Source: an uncultured Bacilli bacterium (GTDB lineage: Bacteria > Bacillota_I > Bacilli_A > RF39 > UBA660). Taken from it: DNA of 11,824 bases. The notes below the pieces were generated by a model that saw only the letters and a list, made by a program, of their open reading frames with translations, was not told where the DNA came from and did not search any database. The stretch spans positions 1-11,824 of the forward strand of contig CAKOXU010000025.1 in the NCBI GenBank assembly GCA_934130235.1. Reading direction: 5' to 3'. Positions 1-5,236 of this stretch are shown one piece after another. The stretch's first letter is position 1; each line of letters begins with the position of its first letter. A program made the translations under genes and the position numbers.

Positions 1-56
1 ATCATAAATAGAGCTAATAGCGCTACTATTATATATAAAGATTTATTTTTTTTCAT
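1..56 (-). CDS. Partial gene: N-terminus of a membrane or exported protein
   Basis: This is the 5' end of a gene cut off by the left edge of the window. It opens with ATG at 56 and gives 18 whole codons, MKKNKSLYIIVALLALFM, plus two bases. A short Lys-rich head followed by a hydrophobic run is typical of a signal peptide or a first membrane helix; no lipobox is reached. The start is supported by a Shine-Dalgarno site TAGGTGAT (67 to 60) three bases before the ATG, the same form used by other genes here. A promoter lies just upstream (-10 at 78 to 73). Nothing can be said about function from so short a fragment. Confidence 0.7.
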   Translation of the reverse strand, partial: MKKNKSLYIIVALLALFM

Positions 57-72
57 TTTATCACCTAAATTA

Positions 73-101
73 ATTATACAAAAAAAAACGAGTAAAGTAA
101 A
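73..101 (-). promoter_or_regulatory. Sigma-A-type promoter for the gene at the left edge
   Basis: The minus strand carries a perfect -10 hexamer TATAAT (78 to 73) and, 17 bases upstream, TTTACT (101 to 96), a 4 of 6 match to TTGACA. The expected start point near 66 falls right at the Shine-Dalgarno site TAGGTGAT, giving an almost absent leader. The spacer contains the T-tract of the preceding terminator, so the two signals are nested. This is a consensus match only; AT-rich DNA makes chance -10 matches common. Confidence 0.5.
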
Positions 102-118
102 TAACTTACACGTTTTTT
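80..118 (-). terminator. Rho-independent terminator after the DUF2238-like gene
   Basis: Read on the minus strand, an arm at 118 to 104 (AAAAAACGTGTAAGT) pairs with 98 to 83. There are eight pairs, one T-T mismatch, four pairs, a one-base bulge and two pairs, around a five-base loop (103 to 99). The T-tract 88 to 80 overlaps the end of the 3' arm. The hairpin covers the last codons and the TAA stop (108 to 106) of the preceding gene. The A-run before and T-run after the core may let it act in both directions, but no plus-strand gene is seen. Confidence 0.65.
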
Positions 119-690
119 ATTATATTTACAACCTTAGTTTTATTGTAATAATAATATACTGATACTAGCATTGATCCCAAGGTTGCTACTATTATATCAC
201 CCATTGTATCATTTACACCTGTTAATAATACTCTTTGTGGATCTAGTCCAAATAAAACACTAGACAAGTATTCAAAAATTTCCCAATAAGAAGCCACTAA
301 AGATGTAAATGATAGTATATATAGTACTGTAAAAAAGTTAGACTTATAATTATTAGTTTTCACAAGTATAATTAACATCAATACTGATGTAGCAACACCA
401 GACAAAAAATGTACAAACTTATCAAACCAATAAATTTTATCATATAAATTAACTATTACTCCTAAAAAATGTGCTATAAATATAAACAGTATATAAAGAA
501 AATTTATTTTTTCATTCACTTTTAATTTAAATATTTTTGACAATATATAATAACCATTAATTGTTATTATTATAGACAAATCTTTAATAGTTAATATAAA
601 GCTTTGACCTTTAATAACTACCATTATAACTGTACCTATAATAGCAATCAATATAAGTAATAAATTAACCTTCTTTGTTTTCAATTTCAT
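106..690 (-). CDS. Polytopic membrane protein, YjdF/DUF2238-like
   Basis: This is a 194-residue integral membrane protein with about six hydrophobic segments (roughly residues 8-26, 33-51, 62-82, 91-110, 119-137 and 162-182). Polar motifs sit among the helices: DKFVHF (90-95), WEIFE (136-140) and NDTMGD (160-165). This spread of conserved-looking Asp, His and Glu, and the closing segment after NDTMGD, resemble the uncharacterised DUF2238/YjdF membrane family, whose biochemical role is not known to me. The ATG at 690 lies 26 bases inside the end of rmuC and follows GTGGAGATGA, so it is probably translated by coupling to rmuC. It ends in a terminator hairpin (118 to 80). The family assignment is from motif memory and is moderately sure; no function is claimed. 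Confidence 0.7.
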   Translation of the reverse strand: MKLKTKKVNLLLILIAIIGTVIMVVIKGQSFILTIKDLSIIITINGYYILSKIFKLKVNEKINFLYILFIFIAHFLGVIVNLYDKIYWFDKFVHFLSGVATSVLMLIILVKTNNYKSNFFTVLYILSFTSLVASYWEIFEYLSSVLFGLDPQRVLLTGVNDTMGDIIVATLGSMLVSVYYYYNKTKVVNIIKNV

Positions 691-1708
691 TCATCTCCAC
701 TTGATTAATACTATTAAATCTTTTAGTAATCTTTTCAGTAGTAGTATGTATATCTTTTACATCTCTACTTACTGTTTCAATACTTCTATATAACTTATCC
801 CATCTATCTTTATAACGTTTAAATTCGTCATCCAAAAGCCTTAATTCATTATGAATAACTTTAGCAAATTTATCTCTTTCTAAATTTTTAATAATTACCT
901 GTATTGTTGTAAGTGTACTAATTAATGTAGTAGGTGAAGTTATCCAAACTCGCCTTTTATAAGCATATTCTAATATATCAGTATGATATGCGTTTATTTC
1001 AGCAAAAATAGCCTCTGCTGGTAAAAACATTATAGCCTGATCACTAGTCACACCAGGTATTATATATTTACTACTTATAGCATCTATATGCTTTTTTAAA
1101 TCAGCTTTAAACATTTTTTCAGCAATAGCACGTTCTTCTTTAGACCTCTTCTTATCAACCATGATTTGATAATGTTCTAAAGGAAACTTAGAATCAATTG
1201 CTATAGTACCTAATGGTTCTGGAGTAAATAAAACGCAATCAGCTATGGTACCATTATTAAAAGTATATTGTCTTTGATAGATTTTATTATTATTTACGCC
1301 AAAAACATTACTTAAAATGTTCTCTAAATTAACTTCACCATATATTCCTCTTGTCTTTTTATCAGTAAGTATTCCTTGCAAAGAAACAATATCATTTGAT
1401 AAACTGTCAATCTTCTTTTGAGCTTCATCAATTCTAGATAATCTTTCTAAAACATTAGTAAAAGTTTTATTTGTTTTTTCAAAATTTTCATCTAATCTTT
1501 CATTTACTTTATCATTAATTAATCTTAAACGATTTTCTATTTTTTCACTCTGTTTTTCAAAATCATCCATTAAACTTCGAGTAAAATCATTTTTAAAATC
1601 ACTTATCTCCTTAATAATTGCTATTTCAGATTTACTATTGTTTTTAAACATTATTATTATAAGTAAAATAATAACAATTATTAATAAACTTAATATTATA
1701 TATTCCAT
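665..1708 (-). CDS. rmuC: RmuC-family DNA recombination protein
   Basis: Residue numbers are for the 347-residue product starting at 1708. An N-terminal membrane helix (about 2-20) is followed by a long charged coiled-coil region (about 25-110) and the RmuC nuclease-like core. Hallmarks are RGIYGE (120-125), the Asp of IADC (D157), IDSKFPLEHY with D172 and K174 (PD-(D/E)XK-like) and, further on, LPAEAIFAEI and the WITSPTTL stretch. RmuC proteins are linked to limiting inversions at short inverted repeats; the exact reaction is not firmly settled. Length is somewhat below the E. coli protein, mostly because the C-terminus is short. ATG 1708 is preferred over ATG 1726 because a strong site, TAGGTGATA (1719 to 1711), lies just before it. 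The next gene overlaps its 3' end by 26 bases. A possible -10 (TGTATAAA, 1745 to 1738) lies upstream but has no good -35. It is probably a chromosomal gene unrelated to the secretion operon. Confidence 0.92.
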   Translation of the reverse strand: MEYIILSLLIIVIILLIIIMFKNNSKSEIAIIKEISDFKNDFTRSLMDDFEKQSEKIENRLRLINDKVNERLDENFEKTNKTFTNVLERLSRIDEAQKKIDSLSNDIVSLQGILTDKKTRGIYGEVNLENILSNVFGVNNNKIYQRQYTFNNGTIADCVLFTPEPLGTIAIDSKFPLEHYQIMVDKKRSKEERAIAEKMFKADLKKHIDAISSKYIIPGVTSDQAIMFLPAEAIFAEINAYHTDILEYAYKRRVWITSPTTLISTLTTIQVIIKNLERDKFAKVIHNELRLLDDEFKRYKDRWDKLYRSIETVSRDVKDIHTTTEKITKRFNSINQVEMNEIENKEG

Positions 1709-1719
1709 ACTATCACCTA
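1706..1719 (-). promoter_or_regulatory. Ribosome binding site that fixes the rmuC start
   Basis: TAGGTGATA (1719 to 1711) is separated by two bases from ATG 1708. It matches the form AGGTGAT near ATG seen before the genes starting at 56, 4201, 4709, 5225 and 7312. The upstream in-frame ATG at 1726 would put this site inside the coding region and has no comparable site of its own. Confidence 0.75.
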
Positions 1720-1747
1720 TATTCATTTTATCATATATTTATACAAA

Positions 1748-1782
1748 ATTAAAGAAAAAATAAGATAATAAATATCTTATTT
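1748..1782 (-). terminator. AT-rich terminator-like hairpin after the rhodanese gene
   Basis: On the minus strand 1782 to 1773 pairs perfectly with 1767 to 1758 (ten pairs, only one of them G-C) around a five-base loop. Three Ts, a C and three more Ts follow (1757 to 1751). The hairpin covers the last codon and TAA stop (1779 to 1777) of the rhodanese gene. The stem is weak because it is nearly all A-T, so this may be a leaky terminator. Confidence 0.45.
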
Positions 1783-2064
1783 ACTTAGCATCCATGCTTC
1801 ATATCCACCTATAATATTTACCACCTTATATCCATTATTTGTGAGTATATTACATAAAGTTTTACTACTATATCCCTTTTGACAATATATATAGTATTTA
1901 GAATTTTTATTTAAATACTTATTATAGTTTAGCATTAATGTATCAAATGGAATATTAATTGCTCCAGGCATATGATTATTATTATATTTTTCTACACTTC
2001 TTATGTCTATTATTTGTATATTATTGAGATTTTTTAGTTCATCAATAAAAATACTTTCAAACAT
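1777..2064 (-). CDS. Single-domain rhodanese-like sulfurtransferase
   Basis: This is a 95-residue protein that forms one rhodanese domain and nothing else. The opening IIDIRS (18-23), the HMPGAINIP stretch (31-39) and the closing IIGGYEAW (84-91) are family landmarks. The active loop is CQKGYSS (61-67): the persulfide-forming Cys61 is present, but the sixth loop position, often Arg, is Ser66. Such proteins carry sulfane sulfur as a cysteine persulfide in the cytosol, so activity is likely; the partner is unknown. ATG 2064 follows AGGGTGG (2076 to 2070), and the start codon lies in a long RNA hairpin (2100 to 2050). It begins 55 bases after the coupling-protein stop and has no obvious link to conjugation. 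A weak promoter, TTTATT (2109 to 2104) then TATACT (2086 to 2081) with a 17-base spacer, could drive it separately. Confidence 0.88.
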   Translation of the reverse strand: MFESIFIDELKNLNNIQIIDIRSVEKYNNNHMPGAINIPFDTLMLNYNKYLNKNSKYYIYCQKGYSSKTLCNILTNNGYKVVNIIGGYEAWMLSK

Positions 2065-2100
2065 ATAACCACCCTAATTTAGTATATGCTCGAAAGTATC
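2050..2100 (-). promoter_or_regulatory. Hairpin holding the rhodanese start codon
   Basis: In the minus-strand RNA, bases 2100 to 2083 pair with 2067 to 2050 over 18 consecutive positions, three of them G-U wobbles. The 15-base loop (2082 to 2068) contains the Shine-Dalgarno site AGGGTGG. The 3' arm contains the rhodanese ATG (2064 to 2062) and its next four codons. The 3' arm runs into TTTTATT (2050 to 2044), so it may instead, or also, act as a terminator or attenuator for the secretion operon. The pairing is seen directly; the regulatory role is inferred. Confidence 0.6.
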
Positions 2101-2119
2101 ATAAATAAAGTTAAATAGT

Positions 2120-4201
2120 TTACTCATCAAAGAAGAAATCATCAAAAAATTGATCATCACTTACCTTATTTAAGTCAATAGGTTCATCTACTTCTTTAGT
2201 TATTTCTTCCTTTTTAGGTTTAATATCATTAGTTTTATTTTCCTTAGTAGGCTTAATCTCCAACGGTTTAGAATCAACTTTAACAGTAGACTTTTTCTTT
2301 GCTTCCTCTTCTTTTCTTTCCTCTTCTTCTAATTCAGCAATCCTTGCATCAATTTTTTTAACAAGAGCATCCACATCAATGGATCCATTTCTATTATTTT
2401 TATTTTGCATTTGAGGCATGCCAAATGGTAATGGCATATTCTCTCTTCCTTTTTCATCACCTGATAACATTTTATTAATTTTATCTTCTCTTTTTTTATT
2501 AACAAAAGTCTTCAAATCAAAAATTTGAACATCTTTTTTTTCTCTTGTAGGAAATTTAGCTTTTGGAAAATCATGGCCCCAATTCATTTGAAAATTTGGA
2601 GTAAGCTTAGTTTTAAAAGGCATTTTTCTAAGTCTTAAAATAATGATTTCCCATTTTTGCATTCTTTGTAAGTCACTTACTGTTACAAGTGGTGTTGATG
2701 CAGTTTTTTCCTTTTCTTTCGACTTAACTTCACCACACATCTTGCTTATTTCTTCAAGAGCAGTTAATTCTGTACTTATTAAATATATAATATTACCACA
2801 GTTTCCTCTAATAGTCTCTGACTGTTCTTTACCATATACCTCATTTAACTGTGCAAAATTCTGTATTATAAATGTAAATCTAATATTACGAGAACGTGCT
2901 GCTGTTACCATTGTTGTAACATCTTTTAAAGGAGGCATATTGGCAAACTCATCTAATATAAAATTAGTTCTATGTGGCAATTTTCCACCGGCTTCTTGTG
3001 CAACTGAAACTAATGTTTCGTAACATTGTTTTAAAAATATGGTAACAAGAGAATGATAAGTTGTTTTTTCATCTTGTATTACAATGTAAACGGCAGTTTT
3101 TTTTCTTCCTATATCCCTCATATCAAAATCGTTGTTTGCAAGCATCTCAGATAAATTTGCACGTGAGGCAAAAAGTTGGATTTTTTGCTTAAATACAGAT
3201 AAGATACTACCCTTTGTTTCAGTTGGTGCCATTAAAGTTGAACTTGCCTTAGTATATGCAGTACTTGATGGATCTTTATAACTAAAATAATCCTTTATAT
3301 ACGTAGTATTAGCAAGCCTCTCTTCACCAACTGTAGTCATTAAGCTAATACTATTTAAATTAATTTCTTCTGGCTTTGCATCTTCAAAAAGTGCAAAAGC
3401 TAACCCAGCAAAATAATCTGCAGACGTATTTTCCCAGAAAGGATCTTGAGATTTTGCAGTCGGATCATGTAAGATATTTACAGCTAAATCCTCTAACAAT
3501 TCTACAGACTTATCTATTTTTCCAGCTTTATATAATGAATATGGTAAATACAACGGATTCCAACTATTTCCTTGATCTGGATCACGAAAATTTAAAAGAA
3601 CTATATTATAACCTAAACTTTTTAAATATTCACTAGTGCCTTCATATAACTCACCCTTAGGATCGGTAATAATCATTGATTCATCATGTTTGGCAAGTAA
3701 ATTAACCATCGGTAATACTGTAGTTTGTGTTTTACCACTTCCGGTTGATCCTATAACAATGTTATGATATTCACCATTATCAACCCATACTTCCTTAGTA
3801 TTCATTATTAATGGAATTCCTGCAGCATCCGTTTTTGGAGATAATGGGTCAACCTTAACTACACCATCATCTTCTTGTATTTCTTTAGCCTTAGCCCAAT
3901 GGGAATAATTCTTTTCACGTTTTTCACCTATAGTAAAACCTATACCTTTGTTATCTGTATCTCTTTCAATAAATACAGATTTAACGCCAGCAAAAGCAGC
4001 AATTATACCTGCAAAAAAGAATACAACAGTTGCACCCAAATACTTAAATGTAAAAGCCTTTAAAAAATTAAAAGTAAAACTTTCATTGTTTAAAAACGCA
4101 CCTACATTTACAACGGCTAATGCAATTACAAACAGCCAGGCTATTGCAAAAACGCAAAACAAACTAACATCCTTAGGTTCAGCTTTGAATCTCAATTTCA
4201 T
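2120..4201 (-). CDS. VirD4/TraG-type type IV coupling ATPase
   Basis: This 693-residue protein recruits substrate to the transfer channel and powers its delivery at the inner face of the membrane. Two N-terminal helices (about 13-37 and 45-72) anchor it. The Walker A motif is GSTGSGKT (151-158), with K157 and T158, followed by the family motif TDPKGE (179-184). DPFW (253-256) is typical of VirD4/TraG proteins. Walker B is FILDEFANMP (414-423) with D417 and E418; IIQNFAQL (445-452) and GNCGNIIY (466-473) follow. Beyond about 620 comes a Lys/Glu-rich, probably coiled or unstructured tail ending in an acidic, Phe-rich stretch (684-693), possibly a docking site. ATG 4201 follows AGAGGTGAT, which overlaps the TAG of the gene before. 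It is the last gene of the secretion operon and full length for the family. Function is well supported; whether it serves DNA transfer is not shown, as no relaxase is present. Confidence 0.93.
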   Translation of the reverse strand: MKLRFKAEPKDVSLFCVFAIAWLFVIALAVVNVGAFLNNESFTFNFLKAFTFKYLGATVVFFFAGIIAAFAGVKSVFIERDTDNKGIGFTIGEKREKNYSHWAKAKEIQEDDGVVKVDPLSPKTDAAGIPLIMNTKEVWVDNGEYHNIVIGSTGSGKTQTTVLPMVNLLAKHDESMIITDPKGELYEGTSEYLKSLGYNIVLLNFRDPDQGNSWNPLYLPYSLYKAGKIDKSVELLEDLAVNILHDPTAKSQDPFWENTSADYFAGLAFALFEDAKPEEINLNSISLMTTVGEERLANTTYIKDYFSYKDPSSTAYTKASSTLMAPTETKGSILSVFKQKIQLFASRANLSEMLANNDFDMRDIGRKKTAVYIVIQDEKTTYHSLVTIFLKQCYETLVSVAQEAGGKLPHRTNFILDEFANMPPLKDVTTMVTAARSRNIRFTFIIQNFAQLNEVYGKEQSETIRGNCGNIIYLISTELTALEEISKMCGEVKSKEKEKTASTPLVTVSDLQRMQKWEIIILRLRKMPFKTKLTPNFQMNWGHDFPKAKFPTREKKDVQIFDLKTFVNKKREDKINKMLSGDEKGRENMPLPFGMPQMQNKNNRNGSIDVDALVKKIDARIAELEEEERKEEEAKKKSTVKVDSKPLEIKPTKENKTNDIKPKKEEITKEVDEPIDLNKVSDDQFFDDFFFDE

Positions 4202-4214
4202 ATTATCACCTCTA
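4199..4214 (-). promoter_or_regulatory. Stop codon overlapping the ribosome binding site of the coupling protein
   Basis: The upstream gene's TAG stop (4214 to 4212) starts the string TAGAGGTGATAATATG, which contains the Shine-Dalgarno core and the next start codon. Ten bases separate the two genes, favouring reinitiation by the same ribosome. Confidence 0.7.
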
Positions 4215-4709
4215 TATTTCTATTGTTGTATCGTCTAAATATAATTCATATTCCATAACACTAATTATTTTAAAAATATATATATTATTATTTTTATCAT
4301 ACAAATAATAATAATCATTTTTGTTTTTAGACTTTACTTGATACTTATCTAATATTATATCATTAATATTAATACCATTAATATAATTTTTAAAAGCTTC
4401 CAGACTACCAAATCTTTTGTTTCTATAATCAACATTTAGCGAATTATATGCTGTATCAATATCGTTAATCAAATTATTTTTATAATCATTTAAATAATTA
4501 ATGGCCATTTGATTTTCAGAAATATTTATTTTTGAATACTCATTTATACCATATTGTTTTTCTATTATTTGATAATCTGTATTTCTAATAGAGCTATCAA
4601 AATATATATCATCTAAGGTCAATAAATAACGTATACCAAAAAAAGAAGCAATAAGTATAAATATTAAAAGTACCACTGTAACCAACTTATTTTCTTTAAT
4701 AAATTTCAT
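4212..4709 (-). CDS. Small single-pass membrane protein, possibly VirB8-like
   Basis: This 165-residue protein has a Lys-containing head, one membrane helix (about 9-29) and an outward-facing domain of about 130 residues rich in Asn, Tyr, Ile and Asp. The layout, and a run of helical sequence followed by strand-like stretches ending LYLDDTTIEI, is what an NTF2-fold VirB8-type channel component would look like, but no diagnostic motif is present. The position between the coupling ATPase and a similar-sized single-pass protein supports a role in the transfer channel. ATG 4709 follows TAGAGGTGA. Its TAG stop lies in the next gene's binding site. Base composition is extreme: the block 4261-4320 has only 4 G or C in 60. 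It could also be an unrelated accessory protein. The membrane topology is solid; the VirB8 idea is tentative. Confidence 0.75.
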   Translation of the reverse strand: MKFIKENKLVTVVLLIFILIASFFGIRYLLTLDDIYFDSSIRNTDYQIIEKQYGINEYSKINISENQMAINYLNDYKNNLINDIDTAYNSLNVDYRNKRFGSLEAFKNYINGININDIILDKYQVKSKNKNDYYYLYDKNNNIYIFKIISVMEYELYLDDTTIEI

Positions 4710-4721
4710 ATTTCACCTCTA
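4707..4721 (-). promoter_or_regulatory. Stop codon overlapping the ribosome binding site of the 165-residue protein
   Basis: The TAG stop (4721 to 4719) of the preceding gene begins the string TAGAGGTGAAATATG, which holds the Shine-Dalgarno core and the next ATG. It is the same arrangement as at 4199-4214. Confidence 0.7.
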
Positions 4722-5225
4722 TTTAAACATTTCTCCATTATAAGGTATAATAGAATAACTCATGTTTGATTGATCTAATAAAACTATTAAATAATAATTT
4801 TCTTTTGCTCCTAATCCATTAATTGTATCCTGTCTAAGATAGCCAAACGTATAATATTTATAAACATTTTCACTCATTCTTTGAACAAACATTTTTCTGG
4901 GTTGATATGCATATATTCCATCTAGTTTAGTAATAAAATTAGCTAAATTTGATCCATTTATCGCATTATCACTTTTATATTTAGAATCAAGTACAGTCAA
5001 TATTTTATTAGTATCATAGGACGATAGATAAACAATGTAATTATTAATTATAGAAGATACCGTATAAAAATCATTTCTATCAGTAACTACACTAATAGTT
5101 TCTGTATCTATTTTTTCCTCTTCAACTGTATTTTTATCAAAAAATAGTTTATAAATACCCAATGATACTACACAAATAACAAGTATAATAGTAATAATAT
5201 TTAAATTCTTTTCACTTTTTTCCAT
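4719..5225 (-). CDS. Small single-pass membrane protein, probably VirB8/NTF2-like
   Basis: This 168-residue protein has a short charged head, one membrane helix (about 9-28), an acidic linker (31-45) and a C-terminal domain. The domain starts with FYTVSSIINNYIVYLSSYD, continues with helical segments, and ends in strand-like stretches such as NYYLIVLLDQ and MSYSIIPY. That order (N-terminal helices, then curved strands) fits the NTF2-like fold of VirB8-type proteins in Gram-positive conjugation systems, which assemble on the outer face of the membrane. It sits directly before a second protein of similar size and topology; pIP501-type systems also carry more than one VirB8-like protein. ATG 5225 follows TAGGTGATATT, and its own TAG stop is shared with the next site. 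Assignment is by topology and context, without a definite motif. Confidence 0.77.
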   Translation of the reverse strand: MEKSEKNLNIITIILVICVVSLGIYKLFFDKNTVEEEKIDTETISVVTDRNDFYTVSSIINNYIVYLSSYDTNKILTVLDSKYKSDNAINGSNLANFITKLDGIYAYQPRKMFVQRMSENVYKYYTFGYLRQDTINGLGAKENYYLIVLLDQSNMSYSIIPYNGEMFK

Positions 5226-5236
5226 AATATCACCTA
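5223..5236 (-). promoter_or_regulatory. Stop codon overlapping the ribosome binding site of the 168-residue protein
   Basis: The TAG stop of the wall-hydrolase gene (5236 to 5234) is the first three bases of TAGGTGATATTATG, so stop, Shine-Dalgarno core and the next ATG occupy 14 bases. Confidence 0.7.

Noticed and set aside
1709..1726. rmuC starting at ATG 1726
   Set aside because: The strong AGGTGAT site would then be inside the gene, and ATG 1708 has it at the genome's usual short distance.
2643..3023. Plus-strand open frame of 126 codons inside the coupling-ATPase gene
   Set aside because: It lies wholly opposite conserved ATPase motifs, shows no recognisable domain and has no supported ribosome binding site; it is a shadow frame.
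3376..4238. Three further plus-strand frames (3376-3636, 3875-4063, 3948-4238) opposite the coupling-ATPase gene
   Set aside because: They overlap one another or the certain gene on the other strand, and have no domain-like sequence.
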